A stretch of DNA of 64,000 nt, taken from the NCBI RefSeq assembly GCF_021088345.1, contig NZ_CP088156.1, positions 4,030,001-4,094,000 of the forward strand, in the 5' to 3' direction. The stretch is from Bradyrhizobium ontarionense. GTDB lineage: Bacteria > Pseudomonadota > Alphaproteobacteria > Rhizobiales > Xanthobacteraceae. The position numbers were made by a program, and so were the translations under genes. Shown piece after piece: positions 8,415-17,823 of the stretch. The notes beneath the pieces were generated by a model. That model made no database searches, was not told the origin of the DNA, and was given only the letters and a program-made list of their open reading frames with translations. Every line of letters begins with the position of its first letter. Positions within the stretch are counted from its first letter, which is position 1.

Positions 8415-10880
8415 TTGGCACGCAAGCGGCGCAAATCGGATCGAGGTACACCGAGGGCACCTGTCCGAGCCCCGTTACCGGCTTCGCAGTCGCCGAAGCC
8501 CACCGGACACGGTGCCGCGCAATCGCCGATGCGCCGCATCTGGATCGCGATTGTGATCGCTGCAGCCGCCGTCTTCGCTTTCGGTGTCGCCTTCCAGTTC
8601 CTCAGTAGACCGGATTCGCAGACCCAATCTCCGTCCGCCGCGGCTTACGTCGGTAGCGAAACCTGTGCGGGCTGCCACCAGGCCGAAGCGAGATTGTGGA
8701 GCGTCTCACAGCACAAGGCCGCGATGCAGCACGCCACGGACGAGACCATGCTCGGAAATTTCAACGATGCCGGTTTCGACTATTACGGCGTGCATTCACG
8801 CTTCTTTCGAAAGGACGGCAAGTTCCTGGTCGAGACCGACGGCGCTGACGGCAAGCTCGCCGTGTTCGAAGTGAAATATACGTTCGGTGTCGATCCGCTG
8901 CAGCAATATCTGGTCGTCTTTCCCGACGGGCGCATTCAGGCACTGCCGATCGCTTGGGACAGCCGGCCCCAGGACAAGGGCGGGCAGCGCTGGTTTCATC
9001 TCTCGCCCAATGAAGCGATCAAGCACGACGATATCCTGCACTGGACCAAATTAAACCAGAACTGGAATTTCATGTGCGCGGAGTGCCACTCCACCGGTCT
9101 GCGCAAGAACTACGACGCCACGAAAGATCGCTTTGCGACGACATGGGCCGAGATCAGCGTCGGCTGCGAGGCCTGTCATGGCCAGGGTTCGCGCCACGAC
9201 GCCTGGGCGCGCGCGCAACAGAGCTGGTGGCCGTTTGGAAAGCACCAGGACGCCAGCAAGGGATTGCTGGTGCGGTTCGACGAGCGCCACGGCGTCACCT
9301 GGCCAATCGATCCTCAGACCGGAAACGCAAAACGGTCCGCGCCCCCCGCAACGCTACGCAAGGACGCCGAGACCTGTGGCCTCTGTCACGCACGGCGGTC
9401 CGGCTTCCACGAGGACTGGATACCAGGTCAATCGCTGTCGCAGACCCATGTCGTCGAGCCGCTCGCGCGCAACACCTATCATGCCGACGGGCAGATCCGC
9501 GATGTCGAGGAGCCGTATAACTATACGCCGTTCAAACAGGGCAAGATGTTCGCAGCGGGTGTCACCTGCAGCGACTGCCACGAGCCGCACGGCGCAAAGC
9601 TTCGTCTGCCAGGCGAAGGCGTGTGCCTGCAATGTCATGCGTCCGACCAATATGCCGACGAGAAACATCGCCATCACGCCGGGATCGACCCGGCACCGAC
9701 CTGCATGTCCTGCCACATGCCGGTCCGGACTTACATGGTGATCGACGCCAGGCACGATCACACCTTCAGGGTCCCGCGCCCCGATCTTTCCGTCACTCTG
9801 GGAACGCCGAACGCCTGCAATGACTGTCATCGTGATAAGCCGCCGCAGTGGTCGGCTGCGGCCGTCGAGCGATGGTTCGGTCCAGGCCGCAAAGGTTTCC
9901 AAACTTACGGTCCGGCATTCCATGCCGCCCGCACCGACCAGGCAGATGCCGCCGCGCTGCTTTCCGCCCTTGCCGCGGATCGCGGTGCACCCGCCGTGGC
10001 GCGCGCCAGCGCGCTCGACGAACTGGCGTCGCGCGTGACACGGCAGGATGTCGCGACGGCCCGCGCCACGCTCAGCGATCTCGATCCGATGGTGAGGATA
10101 GGCGCCCTCGACATGCTGGAGAACGTGCCAGCCGATCAGGTCTGGTCCTTTGGGTCCCCGCTGCTGTCCGATCCCGTCCGCGGCGTCCGCATCAGGGCGG
10201 CCTCGCTGCTCGCGGGCGTCCCATCCGTGAGCCAGCCGCCAGCGGATCGTGCACGCTTCGATCGCGCGGCAGCTGAATTCATCGCCGCCCAACGCGCCAA
10301 CGCAGAGAGGCCGGAGGCCCGCACCGCACTTGGAAATTTTTTCGCGCAGCGCGGACAGGTGCAGGAGGCGGAAGAGGAATACAGGGCTGCCCTCATGCTC
10401 AGCCCTCAATATGCCACGGCCGCGATCAATCTCGCCGATCTCGACCGACAACGCGGCCGCGACGCCGAAGGGGAAGACGTCCTTCGCGCTGCCCTTGCGA
10501 TTTCACCGCGCGACGCGGCCCTGCATCATGCGCTCGGCCTGACACTGACGAGGCTGAGACGGTCTGAGGACGCGCTCGACCAATTGCGTCAAGCCGCAGA
10601 ACTGGAACCGAAGCAACCGCGCTACGCCTACGTCTATGCCGTCGCACTGCATTCCGGCGGCCGTTACGCGGAAGCCATGACAGTCCTGAAGCAAGCCCTG
10701 CGCGACCATCCGAGCGACCGCGACGTGCTTCAGGCGCTCATCGCGTTCAGCCGAATGGCCGGCGATGCTGCGGCGGCGCTCGGTTACGCCGAGCGGCTCG
10801 CGACGATCGGACCACCCGACCACGGCCTGGCGACGCTGATTGAAGAACTTCGCCGAACTGCCCAGCCGCGCGCGCAATAG
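8415..10880 (+). CDS. Octaheme c-type cytochrome with TPR domain
   Basis: An 821-aa membrane-anchored periplasmic multiheme protein. One N-terminal hydrophobic anchor (about residues 40-62) is followed by eight CXXCH heme sites, in order CAGCH, CAECH, CEACH, CGLCH, CSDCH, CLQCH, CMSCH, CNDCH (about residues 85-475). Next come an alpha-helical HEAT-like stretch (about 500-610) and three or more TPR-like repeats to the C terminus (about 620-800). The heme part resembles the cytochrome c554/paired-CXXCH group, and the TPRs suggest a docking surface for a partner. The start used is TTG 8415 with AAGGG upstream; ATG 8529, just before the anchor, is an alternative (783 aa). Electron donor and acceptor are unknown, and no reductase genes flank it. 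Confidence 0.85.
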   Translation: MARKRRKSDRGTPRAPVRAPLPASQSPKPTGHGAAQSPMRRIWIAIVIAAAAVFAFGVAFQFLSRPDSQTQSPSAAAYVGSETCAGCHQAEARLWSVSQHKAAMQHATDETMLGNFNDAGFDYYGVHSRFFRKDGKFLVETDGADGKLAVFEVKYTFGVDPLQQYLVVFPDGRIQALPIAWDSRPQDKGGQRWFHLSPNEAIKHDDILHWTKLNQNWNFMCAECHSTGLRKNYDATKDRFATTWAEISVGCEACHGQGSRHDAWARAQQSWWPFGKHQDASKGLLVRFDERHGVTWPIDPQTGNAKRSAPPATLRKDAETCGLCHARRSGFHEDWIPGQSLSQTHVVEPLARNTYHADGQIRDVEEPYNYTPFKQGKMFAAGVTCSDCHEPHGAKLRLPGEGVCLQCHASDQYADEKHRHHAGIDPAPTCMSCHMPVRTYMVIDARHDHTFRVPRPDLSVTLGTPNACNDCHRDKPPQWSAAAVERWFGPGRKGFQTYGPAFHAARTDQADAAALLSALAADRGAPAVARASALDELASRVTRQDVATARATLSDLDPMVRIGALDMLENVPADQVWSFGSPLLSDPVRGVRIRAASLLAGVPSVSQPPADRARFDRAAAEFIAAQRANAERPEARTALGNFFAQRGQVQEAEEEYRAALMLSPQYATAAINLADLDRQRGRDAEGEDVLRAALAISPRDAALHHALGLTLTRLRRSEDALDQLRQAAELEPKQPRYAYVYAVALHSGGRYAEAMTVLKQALRDHPSDRDVLQALIAFSRMAGDAAAALGYAERLATIGPPDHGLATLIEELRRTAQPRAQ

Positions 10881-11308
10881 CAACTGGATTCCGTTTCGCT
10901 GGCTTACTTGGGGCCTCCATCAAGGTTGTCTCTGACCAGATGTCCATCCGGATGCGCCTGAAGAAGCGGCTCGCCGTTCAGCTGGCGACTTCTGGCCGCC
11001 CAATTCAACGGGCTTCACAAGCCTGACTCGACTGGAGCAGTTCGCGCCACTTCCGGACCAACACACTGCAGGAGGGATGGCTTCCTGATACGTCGAGACA
11101 GGACTGCTCACCGGCACTGGCCCGTGGTTGCAGCTGCACCTGATTGTCAGCAACGGCAGATGCTTGCGACCGAGAAGTTCATTTTGGGGCTTCCTCCGTT
11201 CCCGGCTCCCCGTCCACCACCCCAATGACGCCATCTGTACTTTGAGGCAGGTCAACAGAATTTCGCTGAAGATGGAACAAGGTGCCGCTTGAAGTGGAGG
11301 TGCGCATC
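10881..11308. other. Intergenic stretch, no supported gene
   Basis: About 430 bp between the cytochrome gene and the DUF1254 gene. No open frame with credible coding character was seen. The promoter of the DUF1254 gene should lie in its right part. Confidence 0.4.
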
Positions 11309-12808
11309 ATGAAATCAATAGCATTGGCAGTTTCGGCTCTGTCTCTGATGGTGTTTTCGGCAATTCCGGCGAACGCCCAGCAATACAAGATGCAAACTCC
11401 TATTCCGCCAGGCATCGCCGCGCCAGACAGAATAGAGACGCGCCTCGGCACGCTGAAATTCTTTGACGGATTCCCCGACAAGGCCACGGTCGAAAAGCTC
11501 TACGACAATCTCGACTTCCAGCGGGCGGTGCAGGCTTATCTGCTGGCGTTGCCGGCGGCGAACATGGCCGGATTGCGTGACGGATTGCTCCAGGTTGGGC
11601 CTGCCAACTCGACGATCCCGACCTTCGAAACGCTGATGGACGCCCGTTCGCTGTTTTTGACGGCCAACGCCAATGTTGCCTACACGTGGATATGGATCAA
11701 CCTGCACGACGGCCCATTGGTCGCCGAGGTCCCTCCCATGGTGCTGGGCATGATCGACGACTTCTGGTTTCGTTATGTCACAGACATAGGAGTAGTCGGC
11801 CCCGACAAAGGCAAAGGAGGCAAGTATCTGCTGCTGCCACCCGGATACAAGGGAGACGTGCCCGACGGGTACCTCGTCGTGCGTGTTCCTACCTACGAAT
11901 CGATCCTTGTCTGGCGTAACTTCGCCGTGAACGGGGACATGACGCCGGCCATCGAAAACCTGAGGAAGCTTACGCGCATCTATCCCTTGTCCAAAGCCGC
12001 CAATCCTCCAGCCAACACCTTCGTAAACGTGTCTGGCAGGGCATTCAACACGGTGGCACGGGCAGACAACAAGGTCTGGGACTATCTCAATCAGGTCGTT
12101 CAGAGCGAGCCAATCGAGTCGCTTGATCCGGTTACGCTTGGCTACTTCGCTTCGATCGGCATCGAGAAGGGCAAGCCGTTCGCCCCCGATGCCCGCATGA
12201 AGACGATTCTGACCGAGGCGGCCGCAGTGGGTGATGCTACGGCGCGCGCCCTACTCTTCAAAAGCCGTATACCGGAAGCCTTCTACTATCCGAACAGCAC
12301 TTGGCGTCAGTGGCTCGGCGGCTACCAATTCGAGTCGCAACCTGGCGTGCGGTTCCTGGATGCTGCATCGTTCTTCTATTTCTATGCAACCGGCGTGACC
12401 CCCGCGATGGAAGCCAAAATGGTCGGCCAGGGTTCACAATATGCAGTTGGCTTGGTGGACTCCAAGGGCGCGCCCCTGGATGGGAGCAAGAATTACAGGT
12501 TACACCTGCCGCCGAACATTCCAGCGAAGGAGTTCTGGTCGGTGATTCTGTACGACAACCAGACGCGTTCGATGCTCCAGACAGACCAGCGATTCCCGAT
12601 GGTGAGTAGCCAGGACAAGGATATCCTGATCAACTCAGACGGTTCGGTGGATGTCTATTTCGGACCGAAGGCCCCGGCTGGCAAGGAGCACAATTGGGTG
12701 CAGACCGTCCCGGGCAAAGGTTGGAACACGCTTCTGCGTCTCTACGGCCCGCTCGAACCGTGGTTCAACAAGACCTGGCGGCCGAGTGAGATCGAGCCGG
12801 TTCGATAA
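11309..12808 (+). CDS. Exported DUF1254/DUF1214 protein
   Basis: A 499-aa protein with a signal peptide (MKSIALAVSALSLMVFSAIPANAQQ). The DUF1254 domain (about 35-230; AVQAYLLALPAANMAGLRDG, NVAYTWIWINLHDGPLVAEVP) is followed by the DUF1214 domain (about 380-490; PAKEFWSVILYDNQTRSMLQT, NWVQTVPGKGWNTLLRLYGP). Proteins of this family are abundant in rhizobia and soil bacteria, and the biochemical role is unsettled. The start is preceded by GGAGGTG; an upstream GTG nine codons earlier is less likely because it would spoil the signal peptide. It stands alone, followed by a strong hairpin. Confidence 0.85.
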   Translation: MKSIALAVSALSLMVFSAIPANAQQYKMQTPIPPGIAAPDRIETRLGTLKFFDGFPDKATVEKLYDNLDFQRAVQAYLLALPAANMAGLRDGLLQVGPANSTIPTFETLMDARSLFLTANANVAYTWIWINLHDGPLVAEVPPMVLGMIDDFWFRYVTDIGVVGPDKGKGGKYLLLPPGYKGDVPDGYLVVRVPTYESILVWRNFAVNGDMTPAIENLRKLTRIYPLSKAANPPANTFVNVSGRAFNTVARADNKVWDYLNQVVQSEPIESLDPVTLGYFASIGIEKGKPFAPDARMKTILTEAAAVGDATARALLFKSRIPEAFYYPNSTWRQWLGGYQFESQPGVRFLDAASFFYFYATGVTPAMEAKMVGQGSQYAVGLVDSKGAPLDGSKNYRLHLPPNIPAKEFWSVILYDNQTRSMLQTDQRFPMVSSQDKDILINSDGSVDVYFGPKAPAGKEHNWVQTVPGKGWNTLLRLYGPLEPWFNKTWRPSEIEPVR

Positions 12809-12849
12809 TCAGCCATCGGAACTTTCGCACAAACAGAGTGAGGCAGATC

Positions 12850-12882
12850 AGCAGCGGCGGCTTTTTTGAAGCCGCTGCTTTG
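12850..12882 (+). terminator. Probable intrinsic terminator after DUF1254 gene
   Basis: Inverted repeat AGCAGCGGC ... GCCGCTGCT (12850-12858 and 12871-12879) enclosing a T-run, about 40 bp after the stop codon. The T-tract lies in the loop and only a short TT follows the stem, so termination efficiency is uncertain. Confidence 0.5.
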
Positions 12883-13534
12883 ATTGGTACACGGCTATTT
12901 CCCGCTATGACTCAACGCTGTGCGGACGGTCAGACGGCAATTCCAACAATGACTAATGTGTCACCGAAGATGTAAGGTAAGTTTGCGGGGCTTGACATAG
13001 GCCGGCGCGAGTCTGCCGCGTTGCATGTGACGTGTTTTATTCTCAGATGCGAGAACTAACATCCGGCGCCATGAGCTCATCGATCATGGTTTGGTAGCTA
13101 TCAACCCCAACCAAGTCGCGTGGCACGATTCAACCGCACCAGTTTCGCGCCAGAAACGTTACGAGCGAACGGTCACGAACGCCATCAAATCCGGAGGAAA
13201 ACTCAGCAATATCAACGAAGCCGTCCGATATCCTCCCGCTCATAACGGTCGGGGTGCAGGTTCGAGGCTGCCATAGCCAATAGCCATATCAACTGGCTAT
13301 GAAGACTACTCTCGTCTTTCCCGATACAACCGCCCCAGAAACCTCCATGGGAGCGACGAAGCCAGACTGCCAGTTTCTCCCCACCATGGCCTTAGCCGGT
13401 GTTGCCAAAACGCTCGGTTCTTCTGAGCGAACTGGTCGAGTACGAGGTCTCGTTCCCAGCCCTCCCAGCAGACTTGCCCAACTTTCACGGCAGGCGTATG
13501 TTGTACGTACTTTCGGTGACAAAGGTTGGACGCG
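12883..13534. other. Gene-free stretch holding a tRNA-like fragment and a hairpin
   Basis: About 650 bp without a credible gene. It contains the tRNA-like scrap at 13235-13266 and directly after it an 8-bp inverted repeat (CATAGCCA 13272-13279, TGGCTATG 13294-13301). A short run coding ELIDHGLVAINPNQVA (about 13070-13115) faintly recalls IS110-type transposases, but too little remains to call it. Confidence 0.4.
13235..13266 (+). repeat. tRNA-like fragment with CAT anticodon loop (copy 1)
   Basis: The sequence CCCGCTCATAACGGTC can form an anticodon arm (CCG - CTCATAA - CGG, anticodon CAT) and continues with GTGCAGGTTCGAG, the 5' side of a T-arm. Acceptor and D-arm are missing, so this is not a functional tRNA. 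The first 16 bases recur exactly at 44746-44761 in the same orientation. It is probably a relic of an attachment site in a Met/Ile-type tRNA gene. Confidence 0.5.
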
Positions 13535-16432
13535 ATGTCCTCCAGGATCACTGACGACACCATCGACGCACTGCAGCACTGCCGGTTGAAAGCCCACTTT
13601 CAACTGCGTGGTGAGCAAGGAGCCCCGTCGGAGTATGAGAAGCTGCTGATCGAGCAGCGGGCTCGCTTGTTGCCTAAGGCCATCGAAAGAGTTCGAAGCC
13701 ACTGCGGCGAAACAGAACTACTCACCGACCTTCGAATCACATCTGCCGATCTACGGAAAGGTGCCGCATTCATCCTTGGCGCCTCCCAAGTAGATGACCG
13801 CTTCGCCGTCCACTTCGACGCTCTTCGCAAGATAGATAAACCGTCGGCCCTTGGTTCATTCCGGTATGAGCCAGTATTCTTCTGCGCAACATCGCGAGTC
13901 ACCGCCTTCGATCGCCAACGGCTTGCAGCGCGTGCAGTTCTATTGGCAAGAGTTCAGGGCGCCTTCCCAAATGGGGGAACCGCTTACGTCGGACCCGGCT
14001 GCTCAAGGACGAGCATTCGGTTCGGATCGATGCTGGCCAAAGCGGAGGCCCTCCTCCGAGATGCCGAACGGCTGCAGCGTGCCGAAGACCCACCGAAGCT
14101 AATGTTGAACGATCATTGTCGCATTTGCGCGTTTCGCGACCGCTGCCACGATCAAGCCGTTCGTGAAGACAATTTGACTCTTTTGCGCGGCCTCGGGGAA
14201 AAGACCATCAAGCGGTGTGCCCGCAGCGGGATACTCACGCTCACGCAGTTGGCGCACACCTTCCGACCACGGCGCCGCGGTAAACGCGCCGACCTCCCTC
14301 TCACACAGCGAGATCATGCACTGCACGCACTCGCGATTCGTGACAAGACGATCTACGTTCTGGGCTCACCGGAAGTTAGAACGGCCGAGGTGCGCATCTT
14401 CATCGATATGGAAGGTGATCCGGATAGACAATTCATCTACCTGATTGGCTTAATTGTTTCCGAACGCGAGCGCGTTGAGCGGCACTCATTTTGGGCAGAT
14501 AGCGAGAAGGCAGAAGACGAAATCTTTGCGCGTTTTTTGGAGGTCGTTTCCCGGTATAGCGCCCCCTGCCTTTACTCCTACGGACATTTCGAGCGAACGT
14601 TTTTCGAACGCATGAGACGCAAAGCTCGACGCAAGAAACCTATCGACACAGTTCTGTCGGCGCTCACCAACGTTCTTAAGATCATTTACCCGCACTTTTA
14701 CTTCCCAACCTACTCGAACGGCCTAAAAGAGATCGGGGTTTACCTGGGCTGCCACTGGAGCGATCCCGATGCATCGGGCATCATGAGTATGGTCTGGCGC
14801 AGAAATTGGGAGATGACGGGTGACGCGTCATGGAAGTCGAGGCTGATCCAATATAATCTGGAAGACTGCGAATGGCTGCGCCGAGTTTGCGACTTTATTA
14901 GTCAGCCGCCACACTCCGAACTAGAACACCGGTCTGGCGGGGAATATCGGGTTAGGTCGGTTGCAGAGCTCGACAAGCTATCACGCACGACAAACTGGTC
15001 GAAGCTTGTAAATCCGGACTTTGAGTTCGTGAACAAGCGTGCTTACTTCGACTACCAGCAACGCCACGTATTCGTCCGAACAAAACACAAAAGCTTGCGC
15101 AAGCGGGGCTCGGGTGAAAAGCGACGGCGCTGGCAGAACCGAGACTTACGAGTTACGCATCGGATTCGAATTTCGGCCACCCGCTGCCCGCATTGCAAGA
15201 GCACGCGCATCACGTCGCTCTCTCCGAGGCAGCAGCCAAAGGGCCTACAAAGAAGAAGGAAGCGCGCAATCGATCTCGTCTTTTCACCGGGAGCAATTCG
15301 CCGGAAGGTGATCGAGTTCAAAACCGCAGCCTATCGCTGCGAGTGCTGTCAGCAGTGTTTCGTCCCAGAGCGCTACGATCGCTTGAAGCGGTACTTTCAT
15401 GGCCTAATGTGCTGGTTTGCATATCAGCACATTACCCACAGGCTTGGGATCAAATCGCTGGCGGCACTATTTTACGAGACATTCGGTGTCCGGATAAATT
15501 TCTGGGAGTTCGCCGACTTCCGGCATCTTCTCGTTTGCAAGTACAGTGAAACCTACAACAGGCTTCTCAAGCAGATCCTCGATGGGCCGGTCTTGTACAT
15601 CGACGAGACCGAGATCAAGCTGAAGGACGGCGAAGGCTACGTATGGGTACTCGCAAGCAACTCAGCGACGATATACATGTTCCGCCCCTCGCGCGAGGGT
15701 GGCTTCCTGCGGCAGATGCTTCGAGATTTCAGAGGCGTGCTGGTCTCCGACTTCTTTTCTGCCTACGACGGACTCCCCTGCCTGCAGCAGCGTTGCCTTA
15801 TTCACCTGATGCGGGATTTGAACCGGGCCATTCTCGACAATCCATTCGACCAGGAGGTCCAATCCATCACAGCGCCATTCGGTGTCCTATTGAGATCAAT
15901 TGTCACTACCATCGACCAGCACGGTCTCAAACAGCGTCATCTGCAGAAGCATACAAAGGCCGCAGATGAATTTTTTGGTGCAGTTGCGGAGCGAGTTTAC
16001 GAATCGGAGGCATCCAAGGCCCTGCAGCAAAGACTCCTGCGAAACCGCGAACGCCTATTCACCTTCCTGCGCCATGATGACGTTTCCTGGAACAACAATT
16101 TGGCCGAGAATGCCATTAAGCACGTCAGCACCTACAGAGATAACGTTCGACGAAGCATTAAAGCAGCAGGTCTATCAGAGTATCTGGTCTTACTTAGTCT
16201 TTTTCAGTCGTGTCGAGTTATGGACATAAGCTTTCTGAAATTTCTGTTGTCGCAGGAGCGCGATATGGGCGCATTCGCGATGGGAAAGCGTCGGCGCCGG
16301 CGAGCAGCGCGGATCGAGATCTATCCAAAAGGTTATTTGCCTCCTTCGATCGTTTCTCTTCGGCGGGGAAAGACCAGGCCGGCCAGCAAGCCAGGCGCCG
16401 TTAGGAGCGATGGTGGAAGGGCCGAGAGCTAA
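13535..16432 (+). CDS. Cas4/RecB-like + RNase H-like + IS66-type transposase fusion
   Basis: A 965-aa multidomain protein. Residues 1-210 resemble TM0106-type RecB/Cas4 nucleases: Cys16 with Cys195, Cys198 and Cys204 match the Cas4 four-Cys Fe-S layout. However, the E-x-x-D-x-K catalytic strand reads EPVFFCATS, so the nuclease may be dead. Residues 285-460 are an RNase H-like 3'-5' exonuclease domain (FIDMEGDPD with Asp291/Glu293; YNLEDCEWL with Asp444). A zinc-ribbon pattern follows (CPHC at 551-554, CECCQQC at 602-608). The C-terminal part is an IS66-like DDE core: Asp690 (YIDETE), Asp739 (LVSDFFSAYDG), Glu858 (NNLAENAIKH). ATG 13535 is used, with AAAGG upstream; a TTG lies three codons earlier. 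No tnpA, tnpB or terminal repeats were found nearby. It may be a transposase in a non-standard element or a domesticated enzyme. Confidence 0.8.
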   Translation: MSSRITDDTIDALQHCRLKAHFQLRGEQGAPSEYEKLLIEQRARLLPKAIERVRSHCGETELLTDLRITSADLRKGAAFILGASQVDDRFAVHFDALRKIDKPSALGSFRYEPVFFCATSRVTAFDRQRLAARAVLLARVQGAFPNGGTAYVGPGCSRTSIRFGSMLAKAEALLRDAERLQRAEDPPKLMLNDHCRICAFRDRCHDQAVREDNLTLLRGLGEKTIKRCARSGILTLTQLAHTFRPRRRGKRADLPLTQRDHALHALAIRDKTIYVLGSPEVRTAEVRIFIDMEGDPDRQFIYLIGLIVSERERVERHSFWADSEKAEDEIFARFLEVVSRYSAPCLYSYGHFERTFFERMRRKARRKKPIDTVLSALTNVLKIIYPHFYFPTYSNGLKEIGVYLGCHWSDPDASGIMSMVWRRNWEMTGDASWKSRLIQYNLEDCEWLRRVCDFISQPPHSELEHRSGGEYRVRSVAELDKLSRTTNWSKLVNPDFEFVNKRAYFDYQQRHVFVRTKHKSLRKRGSGEKRRRWQNRDLRVTHRIRISATRCPHCKSTRITSLSPRQQPKGLQRRRKRAIDLVFSPGAIRRKVIEFKTAAYRCECCQQCFVPERYDRLKRYFHGLMCWFAYQHITHRLGIKSLAALFYETFGVRINFWEFADFRHLLVCKYSETYNRLLKQILDGPVLYIDETEIKLKDGEGYVWVLASNSATIYMFRPSREGGFLRQMLRDFRGVLVSDFFSAYDGLPCLQQRCLIHLMRDLNRAILDNPFDQEVQSITAPFGVLLRSIVTTIDQHGLKQRHLQKHTKAADEFFGAVAERVYESEASKALQQRLLRNRERLFTFLRHDDVSWNNNLAENAIKHVSTYRDNVRRSIKAAGLSEYLVLLSLFQSCRVMDISFLKFLLSQERDMGAFAMGKRRRRRAARIEIYPKGYLPPSIVSLRRGKTRPASKPGAVRSDGGRAES

Positions 16433-16765
16433 GATCTGCAGAATCTGCAATCACATGGATTGACGTAACTGATGTCTGCAAAGAGACTGTCGAGGCACGC
16501 AATCATCTCTGAACTTGGTCGTGGTACGGACGAGGCATTCTATATGCCCAGGATAGGCGATCCTTTCGAACGCGGGCAGACGGCACAAGTCAGGATAGGG
16601 GTAAATCGTCGTGCCGCCGGCGAACCTACCGCGCTGCTCGATATTGCGATCCCCTTTCTCGTTCAAGCCAATACCCGGCCGTGCCGTGGTCAGGAAACGG
16701 CGTCCAATGGAACACTTACGCCGTGCTTTCGCATTCTCGGCGTTCGCGAGCTGTTGCAGAGATCG
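16433..16765. other. Intergenic stretch, no supported gene
   Basis: About 330 bp between the fusion gene and the convergent XRE gene. No open frame with coding character and no obvious terminal repeat of an insertion element were found. Confidence 0.4.
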
Positions 16766-16999
16766 CTATTCCTTTTCTCTCTTCGACTGAGCGTCGGGCT
16801 TCAGTAAGTCGAGATAGTCCACATCAAGTGCGACCGATAGCTCGTAAATCGTGACGACGGTCGGGTTTCGCTGACCCTTCTCCAAACCGCTGATGTACTG
16901 TTGACTGAAGCCAGAGACTTCCGCCAGCCGCTCCTGAGTCATTTCTTTGCTTTTTCGGATCCGCAGAACGTTGCGGCCAACCAATCTACGCATGTCCAT
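16766..16999 (-). CDS. XRE-family regulator
   Basis: A 77-aa Cro/cI-type DNA-binding protein. It is almost entirely one helix-turn-helix domain (residues 8-62: VLRIRKSKEMTQERLAEVSG, QQYISGLEKGQRNPTV) plus a short charged tail. It is divergently oriented from the small gene at 17095, which leads to the xis-int module, so it is a good candidate to repress that module or itself. A decayed relative lies at 44821-45010, and a second intact XRE gene lies at 20563-20793. Confidence 0.85.
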   Translation of the reverse strand: MDMRRLVGRNVLRIRKSKEMTQERLAEVSGFSQQYISGLEKGQRNPTVVTIYELSVALDVDYLDLLKPDAQSKREKE

Positions 17000-17016
17000 G
17001 GGCAGACGTCAGCCCA

Positions 17017-17045
17017 TTGCGCGCTTGGTTTTTATCAACTATAAT
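17017..17045 (+). promoter_or_regulatory. Possible sigma-70-type promoter
   Basis: A perfect TATAAT (17040-17045) has TTGCGC 17 bp upstream (17017-17022) and lies 50 bp before the GTG start at 17095. The region is AT-rich compared with its surroundings and sits between the divergent XRE and 100-aa genes, so it is also a likely XRE operator region. Confidence 0.4.
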
Positions 17046-17094
17046 ATGTATCCACTAAAGTATGTAACGCCTGATCGGCCTAAGAGGAGGTTTT

Positions 17095-17397
17095 GTGTCG
17101 CAACGTCGTTTCGCCGAACCAAATCCGCAGGGTCGTGCCGTGGCAGTGACTGCGATTGAACATGGCAACGTGGTCATTACAGTCGCAAGCTTAGCGTGCG
17201 AGCGCATCGTGTCCGCCGCCCCGGTCTGCGGCTTCATCACCACGATTATGGGTGGTCCACTTCGCGGCGAGACGCGGGAGAGCAGAACGTGGAGCGGGAT
17301 GATTCGCAGTCACTCGGACGCTGTGTCTCGCGTCTCCGAGATCCTCGTGTCCGAGCAGGATGACGCCTCGCAAACAGACGATGAGCACCCGCGATAG
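17095..17397 (+). CDS. Small protein of unknown function next to XRE/xis-int
   Basis: A 100-aa protein starting with GTG, with an excellent GAGGAGG Shine-Dalgarno five bases upstream. The first half is compact and hydrophobic (VAVTAIEHGNVVITVASLAC); the tail is acidic and polar. No family is recognised. Position between an XRE regulator and an excisionase/integrase pair suggests a role in control or maintenance of the island; that is inference from context only. Confidence 0.6.
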   Translation: MSQRRFAEPNPQGRAVAVTAIEHGNVVITVASLACERIVSAAPVCGFITTIMGGPLRGETRESRTWSGMIRSHSDAVSRVSEILVSEQDDASQTDDEHPR

Positions 17398-17547
17398 AAC
17401 CCGTAAACCCGACCCTTTTGCTTCCGATAGCGCGATGACACTTCCGAAAGACGCAAAAGCCTTCACTCTTACCTGATCCAGAGCCTAGACACGTCGGCCG
17501 GCGTTTTTCCGGCAGGTGCACAGGGCTTCGGAAAGGGTATCCGATCG

Positions 17548-17823
17548 ATGCCAAGGCAGACGGCTCTCCCGTCATCACTAAAGCCGCGGCTCATTACTCG
17601 CGAGGCGGCAGCCGCCTACATCTGCGTTTCCGCCAACGTCTTCGATCAGATGGTGCGTGCAGGCACTATGCCAAGGCCCAAAATCCTCAGTGAGCGCCGG
17701 AAAGCATGGGACGTCCGAGAACTAGATACTGCCATTGATCTGCTGCCTTCGGATGGCAATGATCTTAGCCTTGACGAGACGTGGAGTGATGTCGATGCCT
17801 CGAAGATTGCCGCCATACGTTGA
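17548..17823 (+). CDS. Excisionase-like DNA-binding protein (island 1)
   Basis: A 91-aa protein with a MerR/AlpA-type winged helix (residues 16-62: LITREAAAAYICVSANVFDQ, MVRAGTMPRPK, then the AWDVRELDTAID wing). This is the usual recombination directionality factor beside rhizobial tyrosine integrases. Its 3' end overlaps the integrase start by about 29 bp, so the two are co-translated. A homologue sits in the same relation to the second integrase at 59548. Confidence 0.75.
   Translation: MPRQTALPSSLKPRLITREAAAAYICVSANVFDQMVRAGTMPRPKILSERRKAWDVRELDTAIDLLPSDGNDLSLDETWSDVDASKIAAIR

Noticed and set aside
12960..13150. Possible IS110-type transposase debris
   Set aside because: Only a few residues (GLVAINPNQVA) resemble the family and no catalytic motif is seen; too weak to annotate.
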